From: Candidatus Obscuribacterales bacterium
GTDB taxonomy: Bacteria > Cyanobacteriota > Vampirovibrionia > Obscuribacterales > Obscuribacteraceae
Reading direction: 5' to 3'
Length of the DNA stretch: 12,471 nt
Assembly: GCA_021732245.1 (NCBI GenBank)
Contig: JAKFVJ010000037.1
Coordinates: forward strand, 1 to 12,471
A program made the position numbers and the translations under genes. Shown here one piece after another: positions 6,958-12,471 of this stretch. The first letter of the stretch is position 1; each line of letters begins with the position of its first letter. Under the pieces are notes generated by a model. That model was not told the DNA's origin. It was given only the letters and a program-made list of their open reading frames with translations, and made no database searches.

Positions 6958-9552
6958 TTAAGACAAATCGGCAGCTATGGACTTGTCTGCTCTGTCTTTG
7001 AATGCAACAGCAATGTCTTGCTTTTCCAGGTGTTGATCGATGGATTTGCCGCCCTGCTTCACTGGATTATCAATGAAGAATTTGCGGGTGTCCTTGGCCC
7101 AGTCGTGAGAGACGAGGCTTGTGATACCTTCGACCATGCGCGGAATTGCATTGTCCGGGAATCGCTTGAGGATGTCTTTCCAGTTGGACTTGACGAAATC
7201 CCAAGCCGCGCCGCGACCGGCAACATTACCTAATGCCGACTGCACCAAATATGGTGCGTTCTGCGACTTGATGTCATTGCCGAGTGTCTTCTGCAGCGTC
7301 TTAACAAGCAAGTCCTTGTTTTGGAAGGTGACAAGTGCAAACAAATAACGTTGTTCATCTTGTGGCGTTTTTGCGTTCTTGAATTCATTGAAGAATTCTT
7401 CATAACGCGCCTCGTCACCGGCAAAAGCAAGGATGGAAACAAGTGCAGGCACTACGTTTGGATCAACAGCTTGTTTGTCTTTTTGATACTTGGCATACCA
7501 CTCACCTGCTTGCTTTTGAATGTCCTTGTCATTACCGAGTGTTCCTTGAGCGCCAATGGCCATGCCACGCAATTGCTTGGTCAACTCATCCTCGCCGGAT
7601 TTCGGTTGGAAACCAAGTTTGCCGACGATGGTGGATAGAAGTTGACGGCTGAATGTCTCCAGCTTTGGTCTATCGCTGTCAGCAATTGTTCTGTTCAGAT
7701 AACCAAGCGAGCCTATTATGACAGCCCAGACGTTCTTGTCATTTTCGTCCTTGAACATGTTAATCATCTTCAAGTATTGCTTGACTGGAATGTGTCCGGC
7801 CACAGTCAAAGCCCATGTGTCATTGACTAAATTGAAGCGCTCTATTGGAGCCAGTCTGATAGGCGAATCAGCCTTCAGGTTGCTGGTGAGCGCGCTCATC
7901 AATTGATCTGAATACGCGACACGGTAGAAGCCGTGACCGCCTTCGTTTATCACAACCCATTCAATTTTGCCGGGCAATTCAATTTCTGTTTCTTTTTCGG
8001 ACAGAATGAATTTCTTGTTGAATGCGCCTTTATCTGTTTGTGCTCTCAACATAACAGGCACTTGGAACAACTGCTTGTTGCCGGCTTCTTTTAAGTAGAA
8101 GAAGCGCTCTTGGCTAAGCTTGAGCTTCTTGCCCGACTCGTCAACTGAAGCAGTGATTACAGGAAATCCCTGTTGGAATATCCAGGAATCCATTATTTGT
8201 CTAACCGGCTGCTTGCAGGATTCTTCAATGCCGTCCCAGAGATCTGTTGTTTCAGCATTATCGAATTGGTGCTTGTTCAAATAGAGGCTTACGCCTTTTT
8301 GAAATACTTCAGCGCCCAAATACTGCTCAAGCATTCTCAGAACAGAAGCGCCTTTTTCATAGGTCAACACATCAAACATGCCGTTAGCATCTTGCGGGCT
8401 GAGCACGGGGAATTCAATTGGACGAGTGCTCTTCAAGCCATCAACACCGAAAGCAGAACTGCGAGAGACTCCGAAAGAATCCCAGCGCTTCCAGTTTGGT
8501 TTCCATGCATCAACCGCGCGCATTTCGGCAAAAGTCGCGAATGCTTCGTTTAACCAAATACCATTCCACCATTTCATCGTTACCAAATCGCCAAACCACA
8601 TGTGGGCAATTTCGTGTGCCACTACATCAGCTATTCTTTCCATTTCAGCGTGAGATGCTGTCTTTTCATCGACAAGCAATGCTGTTTCGCGGAATGTAAT
8701 TGCTCCTAAATTTTCCATTGCGCCGAAAGCAAAGTCCGGAATGGCAATGAGATCCATTTTTGTGCCCGGGTATGGAATGCCGTAATAGTTGGCGAAGTAA
8801 TTGACCGAGAATTGTGCGATGTCCAAAGCGAAGATAGACAAACGCTCTTTGCCTGGTACTGCCCAGACGCGGATAGGTACATTGCCTGCCATTACTTCTT
8901 TTGTGCCGATGAATTCACCGACTATGAATGCTACGAGGTAAGTAGACATAATTACCGTGTCGGCAAAGGCAACTGCTTTTTTGCCATTGGCTAACTTGTT
9001 TTCTGATTTAACTGCACCGTTGGAAATGGCAGTCAATTTTTCATCGACGATGAGGGTGACGGCAAAGATCGCTTTGAAATCCGGCTCGTCAAAGCAAGGG
9101 AATGCGCGGCGAGCATCAGCAGCTTCGAACTGTGTCGTAGCTAAGACTTTCTCGTTGCCCTTTTCATCTTTGTAGGTACTGCGATAGAAACCATGTAGCT
9201 TATCGTTCAAAATCCCCGTGAATTCAATAGATAGCTTGGCTTGTCCTTTAGGAATAGCCTCGTCGAAACTAAAAGTTGCACGCTCAAGCTTTTCGTCAAG
9301 CGATATCTTTCCAGTCTGTTCTTTGCCGGATGTGGATATTACTGTCGCCTTTTGTATATTAATTTCGATTGCGTTGAGAGTAATTTCTTTGACCGGCTGT
9401 TTGATGTCGAGATGAATCGTCTCTTCGCCGGCGAACGTAAACTTAGTCAAATCGGGCGTCAGGCTTATTTCGTACTTGGACGGAATAGCTGTTCTCGGTA
9501 GGCGGTAGGCTTGAATATCCTTTTCAGCAAGGGCTGTCGAATCTTTTGACAT
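6958..9552 (-). CDS. M1-family zinc aminopeptidase
   Basis: Removes N-terminal residues from peptides; likely cytoplasmic since no signal peptide is seen. The start is set at ATG 9552 (MSKDSTAL) because GAGAGG lies about 8 nt upstream; a longer ORF begins at 9582. With 864 residues it has the full domain set: N-terminal beta domain (AYRLPRTAIPSKYEISLTPDL), TQFEAADARRAFPCFDEP, the exopeptidase motif GAMEN (277-281), zinc site HEIAH (313-317) with third ligand Glu336 (NEAFATF) in HExxH-x18-E spacing, the catalytic Tyr398 (LTYEKG), and a helical ERAP1_C-like C-terminal domain. The overall look is closer to puromycin-sensitive/ERAP-type enzymes than to E. coli PepN. The next gene downstream encodes the calpain-like protease. 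Confidence 0.95.
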   Translation of the reverse strand: MSKDSTALAEKDIQAYRLPRTAIPSKYEISLTPDLTKFTFAGEETIHLDIKQPVKEITLNAIEINIQKATVISTSGKEQTGKISLDEKLERATFSFDEAIPKGQAKLSIEFTGILNDKLHGFYRSTYKDEKGNEKVLATTQFEAADARRAFPCFDEPDFKAIFAVTLIVDEKLTAISNGAVKSENKLANGKKAVAFADTVIMSTYLVAFIVGEFIGTKEVMAGNVPIRVWAVPGKERLSIFALDIAQFSVNYFANYYGIPYPGTKMDLIAIPDFAFGAMENLGAITFRETALLVDEKTASHAEMERIADVVAHEIAHMWFGDLVTMKWWNGIWLNEAFATFAEMRAVDAWKPNWKRWDSFGVSRSSAFGVDGLKSTRPIEFPVLSPQDANGMFDVLTYEKGASVLRMLEQYLGAEVFQKGVSLYLNKHQFDNAETTDLWDGIEESCKQPVRQIMDSWIFQQGFPVITASVDESGKKLKLSQERFFYLKEAGNKQLFQVPVMLRAQTDKGAFNKKFILSEKETEIELPGKIEWVVINEGGHGFYRVAYSDQLMSALTSNLKADSPIRLAPIERFNLVNDTWALTVAGHIPVKQYLKMINMFKDENDKNVWAVIIGSLGYLNRTIADSDRPKLETFSRQLLSTIVGKLGFQPKSGEDELTKQLRGMAIGAQGTLGNDKDIQKQAGEWYAKYQKDKQAVDPNVVPALVSILAFAGDEARYEEFFNEFKNAKTPQDEQRYLFALVTFQNKDLLVKTLQKTLGNDIKSQNAPYLVQSALGNVAGRGAAWDFVKSNWKDILKRFPDNAIPRMVEGITSLVSHDWAKDTRKFFIDNPVKQGGKSIDQHLEKQDIAVAFKDRADKSIAADLS

Positions 9553-9584
9553 CTGCAAATCCTCTCCAAAGCAATGGAGCAAAG

Positions 9585-9593
9585 ATTATCACA
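9585..9593 (-). promoter_or_regulatory. Candidate extended -10 promoter for the aminopeptidase
   Basis: On the minus strand TGTGATAAT is an extended -10 element (TG, one base, GATAAT; five of six matches to TATAAT). It lies about 33 nt before the chosen ATG at 9552, leaving a short leader that contains the ribosome-binding site. The -35 region is weak, as often seen with extended -10 promoters. Confidence 0.4.
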
Positions 9594-9909
9594 ACTTGAA
9601 CTTGCCGTTGACAGTGACTTGACAGGGTTTCTGTGTATTTCCAGGTAGTAATTTGCCGGCGAATCGTGCTACAGTGTCATAGAAATTGACAGGCTGTCTT
9701 GCTCTACCTTTGAGTTTTATCGCCGAAGGTTCAGGTGCAAAGCCACTTTCCGGATACCGATTTCATCCACCGTACTTAGAGTGCCGCATCAGATTGGCGC
9801 TCTTTATTACGAGATGTCACCGCATTGTTGCATTGTATATTCATTTCCCTGTGACTTTTTCTTCGTCCGCGTTGCGGTCGAAACACTACTTCTATAAGGT
9901 CTACTCTTA
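9594..9909 (+). promoter_or_regulatory. Divergent spacer and probable leader of the RRM gene
   Basis: About 315 bp without a credible gene. TTGACAG occurs three times (9608-9614, 9619-9625, 9686-9692), the last within a small dyad GACAG-G-CTGTC (9688-9698). These could be -35 boxes, but I find no well-spaced -10 box for any of them; TATATT near 9837 is an alternative -10. If transcription starts at the TTGACAG cluster, the RRM mRNA would have a leader of 200-300 nt, as seen in some cold-regulated RNA-binding protein genes (inference). Confidence 0.35.
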
Positions 9910-10194
9910 ATGCAAAACAACAAACTATTCGTCAGAAACCTTGCTTACAGCACCACAGACGGTGAGCTTAGTGGAATTTTCGCCAGCTACGGCGAGGTGG
10001 TTTCAGCGAGAATAGCTACCGATCGTGACACCGGCAGATCGCGCGGTTTCGGCTTTGTCCAAATGAACACACAAGAAGAGGCACAAAATGCCATCCGCAC
10101 TTTGGATAACAGCCAGCACAATGGTCGTACACTCTACGTTGCTATTTCCGAGTCCCGCGATCGCAAGTCGGGCACCGCGTATGGCAACAGCTAG
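9910..10194 (+). CDS. Short RRM RNA-binding protein (Rbp type)
   Basis: A single RNA-recognition motif fills the 94 residues. RNP2 is LFVRNL (about 6-11) and RNP1 is RGFGFVQM (about 45-52), with the expected DRDTGRSRGFGFV lead-in and aromatic residues for stacking on single-stranded RNA. In Cyanobacteria such proteins are often cold-induced, may carry a glycine-rich tail, and act in RNA handling; here the tail is only about ten residues (SRDRKSGTAYGNS) and not glycine-rich. AAGG lies about 10 nt before the ATG. The gene is monocistronic by context: a divergent aminopeptidase gene upstream, a strong terminator downstream. Confidence 0.95.
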   Translation: MQNNKLFVRNLAYSTTDGELSGIFASYGEVVSARIATDRDTGRSRGFGFVQMNTQEEAQNAIRTLDNSQHNGRTLYVAISESRDRKSGTAYGNS

Positions 10195-10200
10195 TAAGAA

Positions 10201-10223
10201 ATAACTGCTGACTCAGCTGTTAT
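10201..10223 (+). other. Small hairpin just after the RRM stop codon
   Basis: ATAAC/GTTAT (10201-10205, 10219-10223) and GCTG/CAGC (10207-10210, 10214-10217) pair around a 3-nt loop with one T·T mismatch. It lies 6 nt past the RRM stop and before the main terminator. It may protect or help process the 3' end; function is inferred only from shape. Confidence 0.4.
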
Positions 10224-10237
10224 CTAAAAACTAAAGC

Positions 10238-10284
10238 GAACAAGAGTAGGGATGCAATGTCAACCTACTCTTGTTCTTTATTTT
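10238..10284 (+). terminator. Intrinsic terminator of the RRM gene, likely bidirectional
   Basis: GAACAAGAGTAGG (10238-10250) and CCTACTCTTGTTC (10264-10276) form a perfect 13-bp stem with a 13-nt loop, followed by TTTATTTT (10277-10284). On the minus strand the stem is followed by GCTTTAGTTTTT, so it can also end transcripts of the convergent gene at 10301-10768. Confidence 0.85.
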
Positions 10285-10300
10285 GATGTGTCTTTGTGAT

Positions 10301-10768
10301 TTATTCTCGACCATCGTTTCCCGTAGAGACAATGGGGAACTTTACGGGGATTGATACCAGCGAGATCGATTCTTCGCCAAGCGAATATTCCACTTCCAAG
10401 ACAGTGTCATGCGCGTTTTCAAAGTCCATGCACATGCAAGTTGTTTGAACTACGGCGGTTCCATGAGTTTGCCCGACACGCATCTCGCATGGTGTTAGGT
10501 GCTTGCTCTCGTAGCCGTATTCAGGGAAGCGGGTAATGCAAATTATGTCCGAAGACAGTCGGTCAGTGGCATCGAAACGCTCCACGTGTAGCGATAAGCG
10601 TACATTCTCGAGCGCATGCGCAAGATGACTTTCTCTTCCAATCAACGGTGTTGGCGTTGCCGTGAGGTGTTTAACAGCAATGCCATTTTGGTGAATGCTT
10701 AGTGGACCATATCTGGTTGGCGTGTCCGGCGGCAATTGCTGAGTTTGTCTACCTGGTTTTGATTTCAT
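10301..10768 (-). CDS. Hypothetical protein, 155 residues
   Basis: Not recognised. The ATG at 10768 (MKSKPGRQ) has only a weak AAGAG about 12 nt upstream, so the start could lie further in. The first ~45 residues are polar and proline-rich (QQLPPDTPTRYGPLS, TATPTPLIGRE), probably disordered. The rest alternates hydrophobic and polar residues (VRLSLHVERF, TVLEVEYSLGEESISLVSIPVKFPI), suggesting a beta-sandwich-like domain. A TTCMCMDFE stretch has two cysteines but no metal-site pattern. No signal peptide or membrane span. It stands alone, convergent with the RRM gene. Codon use looks ordinary, so I judge it real. Confidence 0.65.
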   Translation of the reverse strand: MKSKPGRQTQQLPPDTPTRYGPLSIHQNGIAVKHLTATPTPLIGRESHLAHALENVRLSLHVERFDATDRLSSDIICITRFPEYGYESKHLTPCEMRVGQTHGTAVVQTTCMCMDFENAHDTVLEVEYSLGEESISLVSIPVKFPIVSTGNDGRE

Positions 10769-10838
10769 TATTTGTATGTACTCTTATTGTTAGGATCTAA
10801 CTGGACCTATTCGGTTGCAATACAGGGGACTTTGTTTC

Positions 10839-10997
10839 GTGCCCGCTAACTGCGTTCGATGTCTCAACCGGCAGAAGTTATTGCGACGGCTTTCAAACGC
10901 AAAAGCCTACCGCTATTGTAGTACGGATGGTTGCCGAAAAACATTACGCTCTACTTCCAATCGACATAGAGTAGTTGTTGCACGCATTTTCACCTAG
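10839..10997 (+). CDS. Possible 52-residue zinc-ribbon-like microprotein
   Basis: GTG start at 10839, preceded by AGGGGA (10824-10829) with a 9-nt spacer; an in-frame TTG at 10815 is the alternative. The product has four cysteines as Cys5-x2-Cys8-x18-Cys27-x4-Cys32 within NCVRC and YRYCSTDGC, and is strongly basic (NRQKLLRRL, NRHRVVV). The Cys spacing recalls small Ogr/Delta-type zinc fingers, a loose resemblance only. A chance ORF of this length is quite possible. Confidence 0.27.
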   Translation: MPANCVRCLNRQKLLRRLSNAKAYRYCSTDGCRKTLRSTSNRHRVVVARIFT

Positions 10998-11140
10998 GGA
11001 TTGTCGTCGTCTTTTAACGCTTGTAGCGCTTCTTCTGAATCTACAACGCAAGGGACAAGAGCCATCGTTGCTGGCAGCTTCAGGCTTATGTCTCTCGGCC
11101 AATGTGTTGTCGCCAGCCTTGCAACACGGGATTGTGTCAA
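10994..11140 (-). CDS. Possible 48-residue ORF or gene remnant
   Basis: Read on the minus strand from a TTG at 11140, the translation runs LTQSRVARLATTHWPRDI...LPATMALVPCVVDS and ends EEALQALKDDDNP. The acidic helix-like C-terminus is natural-looking and more protein-like than the other frames here. A stop codon lies just upstream and no clear Shine-Dalgarno sequence precedes the TTG, so this may be the 3' remnant of a decayed gene. No family is recognised. Its stop overlaps that of the plus-strand microprotein candidate. Confidence 0.25.
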   Translation of the reverse strand: MTQSRVARLATTHWPRDISLKLPATMALVPCVVDSEEALQALKDDDNP

Positions 11141-11304
11141 GCTGAGCCGCCCATATCAATCACCTCAAGTTGTGGCAATTACCAGACCGAGTGCAAATAG
11201 CGGCATTTCTCTAGGTTCTCAAGCCCAACAAAAGGGCGCGCACTTACAATCTCTCTAATGACATCATAGCGCTGTCTGCCTTTGTTTTCCCGCTAATATA
11301 TGCT

Positions 11305-11437
11305 TGTGGAACACGCGAGGGAGCCCCCACCCCGGTTCTCGGGTTGAATAAACTCTGCGGCGTCGACGAACTGATTAGCACCGCCTCAATATCAAGTTGT
11401 CATCTGAACTCCGAGGCTGAAACCAACAGTTTCCGCA
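11305..11437 (+). ncRNA. Candidate structured RNA or leader
   Basis: TGTGGAAC (11305-11312) can pair with GTTTCCGCA (11429-11437) as a closing stem of about eight pairs with one bulge and one G·U. Inside lie CCCG/CGGG (11331-11334, 11340-11343, loop GTTCT), GGCG/CGCC around 11359-11385, and GCCTC/GAGGC (11383-11387, 11413-11417); the last two share bases and may be alternatives. A TAATAT sequence (11294-11299) just upstream could serve as a -10 box. No known RNA family is firmly recognised; 6S RNA was considered. Confidence 0.25.
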
Positions 11438-11460
11438 TATCAAGAAATGCAATTCGATCA

Positions 11461-11488
11461 TGGCAAAAACAGGCTGAATTAGTACAAT
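11461..11488 (+). promoter_or_regulatory. Weak promoter candidate for transketolase
   Basis: TACAAT (11483-11488) matches the -10 consensus in five of six positions; TGGCAA (11461-11466) is a poor -35 box at 16-nt spacing. It would give a leader of about 90 nt. The -10 box overlaps GTAC-AATAT-GTAC (11482-11494), a small dyad that could bind a regulator. Confidence 0.28.
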
Positions 11489-11513
11489 ATGTACATTATT
11501 CGGACCCGTTCGT

Positions 11514-11535
11514 GACCGTGGCAAGTGTGCCGGTC
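11514..11535 (+). promoter_or_regulatory. Leader hairpin upstream of transketolase
   Basis: GACC/GGTC (11514-11517, 11532-11535) and GGCA/TGCC (11520-11523, 11528-11531) form an 8-bp stem with a GT bulge and loop AGTG, about 50 nt before the transketolase ATG. No U tract follows directly, so it is more likely a stability or translation element than a terminator. Confidence 0.35.
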
Positions 11536-11587
11536 AATCACGTTTTGATCTAAAGGGTAATTAGCGTACTCATAAAGGATAGTAGCA

Positions 11588-12471
11588 ATGATTCAGATGC
11601 AAGCGGAACAAGTAAAAACCTGGACGGAGTTGGCTCGCCAATTACGTATCGACAGTATTCGTTGCACAACAGAAGCTGGTTCCGGACACCCGACATCTTC
11701 TATGTCGGCAGCCGACTTGATGGCTGTGCTCTGGAGCAAGTATCTGCACTATGACTTCGCTAAGCCGCAAATGCCGAATAACGATCGTCTGATTTTTTCT
11801 AAGGGACACGCCGCACCGTTGCTCTACTCCTTGTACAAAGCAGCAGGCGCTATCGATGATAAAGAGTTGATGAGCTTGCGTAAAATGGGCAGCCGTTTAG
11901 AAGGTCACCCGGTTCCTGTCATTCTTCCTTGGGTAGATGTTGCAACAGGTTCACTTGGTCAAGGTCTGCCGATTGGTGTCGGTATGGCGCTTAACGGCAA
12001 ATACCTCGATAAGCTCCCGTACAAAGTCTATGTACTTTGTGGTGATAGCGAAATGGCTGAAGGCTCATGCTGGGAAGCAATGGAATTAGCCAGCCACTAC
12101 AAGCTCGACAATTTAATTGCCATTCTCGATATGAACAGACTTGGTCAGCGCGGTGAAACAATGCTTGCCTGGCAGGGGAATGTCTATGCTGAGCGTGCGC
12201 GTGCTTTTGGTTGGCAAACAATTGAAATCGACGGACATAATCTCGATCAAATTGATGCAGCTTACGAGAAAGCATTGAAGGTACAAGGTCAGCCGACACT
12301 AATCATCGCTAAGACCGAAAAAGGTCATGGCATCAAGCTAACAGCTAATAAAGACGGCTGGCACGGCAAGGCTCTCAAGCCGGAAGAAGCAAAAGAAGCC
12401 ATTGCTGAACTAGGTGGCGAAGTAAACATCACCATTAAGGTAGCGAAGCCGGAAGATCTTAAGCCTCATGT
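11588..12471 (+). CDS. tkt: Transketolase, N-terminal part (runs off the window)
   Basis: Thiamine-diphosphate enzyme moving two-carbon ketol units between sugar phosphates in the pentose phosphate pathway. The ATG at 11588 has AAAGGA 8 nt upstream. The 294 visible residues hold the pyrimidine/diphosphate-side motifs: EAGSGHPTSS (30-39), FSKGHAAPLLY (70-80), EGHPVP (105-110), VATGSLGQGL (118-127), the ThDP/Mg2+ motif GDSEMAEG (152-159) ending at Asn183 of LDMNRLGQ, and EKGHG. GDSE in place of GDGE, together with SKGHAAP, ATGSLGQG and DMNRLGQ, makes it closer to the animal-type (~620-residue) transketolases than to E. coli TktA. The C-terminal domains must lie beyond the window edge. Confidence 0.95.
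   Translation, partial: MIQMQAEQVKTWTELARQLRIDSIRCTTEAGSGHPTSSMSAADLMAVLWSKYLHYDFAKPQMPNNDRLIFSKGHAAPLLYSLYKAAGAIDDKELMSLRKMGSRLEGHPVPVILPWVDVATGSLGQGLPIGVGMALNGKYLDKLPYKVYVLCGDSEMAEGSCWEAMELASHYKLDNLIAILDMNRLGQRGETMLAWQGNVYAERARAFGWQTIEIDGHNLDQIDAAYEKALKVQGQPTLIIAKTEKGHGIKLTANKDGWHGKALKPEEAKEAIAELGGEVNITIKVAKPEDLKPH

Larger units (their letters stand above)
10769..11587. other. 819-bp stretch without a convincing large gene
   Basis: No long ORF here looks like a known protein. I see, in order: a dyad GTTAG/CTAAC (10789-10801) upstream of the 155-residue gene, two tiny convergent ORF candidates meeting at CCTAGG (10993-10998), a compositionally plain segment around 11150-11290, a hairpin-rich segment at 11305-11437, and a possible promoter and leader hairpin before transketolase. 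Part of it may be decayed coding sequence. Confidence 0.5.

Noticed and set aside
11001..11258. 85-residue plus-strand ORF opening with TTG.
   Set aside because: Serine-rich composition typical of the antisense of an acidic coding frame, no ribosome-binding site, no recognisable motif.
11481..11495. AGTAC-AATAT-GTACA resembling a cyanobacterial LexA box.
   Set aside because: The spacing between half-sites is 5 nt, one more than the usual 4, and nothing SOS-related is nearby.
11344..11553. 69-residue plus-strand ORF before transketolase.
   Set aside because: No ribosome-binding site; it lies across the hairpin-rich segment and the promoter candidate, and the product has no domain-like pattern.
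1..12471. CRISPR array, insertion sequence, phage genes or a defence island.
   Set aside because: No regularly spaced direct repeats, transposase, integrase or phage structural genes were found; only the nucleotidyltransferase module hints at accessory DNA.

Overview
The window is a chromosomal-looking stretch with moderate GC content and mostly housekeeping genes. The best lineage clue is the tRNA-Glu(UUC): it has a G1·U72 closing pair, an A53-U61 pair and no encoded CCA, which is the cyanobacterial/plastid pattern and not the Escherichia coli one. A short single-domain RRM protein of the cyanobacterial Rbp kind fits this. No photosynthesis gene is visible, so a non-photosynthetic relative of Cyanobacteria (Melainabacteria/Vampirovibrionia, for example an Obscuribacter-like organism) is a reasonable but unproven inference.

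Layout. At 33-992 (+) lies a ROK-family sugar kinase. It converges on a YhcC-type radical SAM protein (989-2017, -), and a roughly 90-bp multi-hairpin element between them supplies the odd C-terminal tail of the radical SAM protein. At 2085-2260 there is a promoter, tRNA-Glu and a perfect 25-bp inverted repeat that begins inside the last two bases of the tRNA. At 2303-3047 (-) there is a two-gene nucleotidyltransferase/small-protein module whose nucleotidyltransferase carries an apparent 1-nt frameshift. From 3146 to 9552 four genes lie on the minus strand: ychF, an unrecognised 234-residue protein, a secreted EF-hand/calpain-like cysteine protease, and an M1 zinc aminopeptidase. After a divergent spacer come the RRM protein (9910-10194, +) with a strong terminator and a convergent unknown 155-residue protein (10301-10768, -). 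The 819-bp stretch 10769-11587 has no convincing large gene, but it holds two tiny ORF candidates and a hairpin-rich segment. The window ends inside a transketolase (11588-, +) that resembles the animal-type enzymes.

How the genes relate. The M1 aminopeptidase (no signal peptide) and the calpain-like protease (signal peptide) are both proteolytic and lie in tandem, but gaps of about 110 bp leave co-transcription open. The ROK kinase and transketolase both belong to sugar metabolism but are about 10 kb apart. YchF, the RRM protein and tRNA-Glu serve translation and RNA metabolism. The least ordinary items are the secreted Ca2+-type calpain, the repeat-derived protein tail, the frameshifted nucleotidyltransferase module, and the unexplained region before transketolase.
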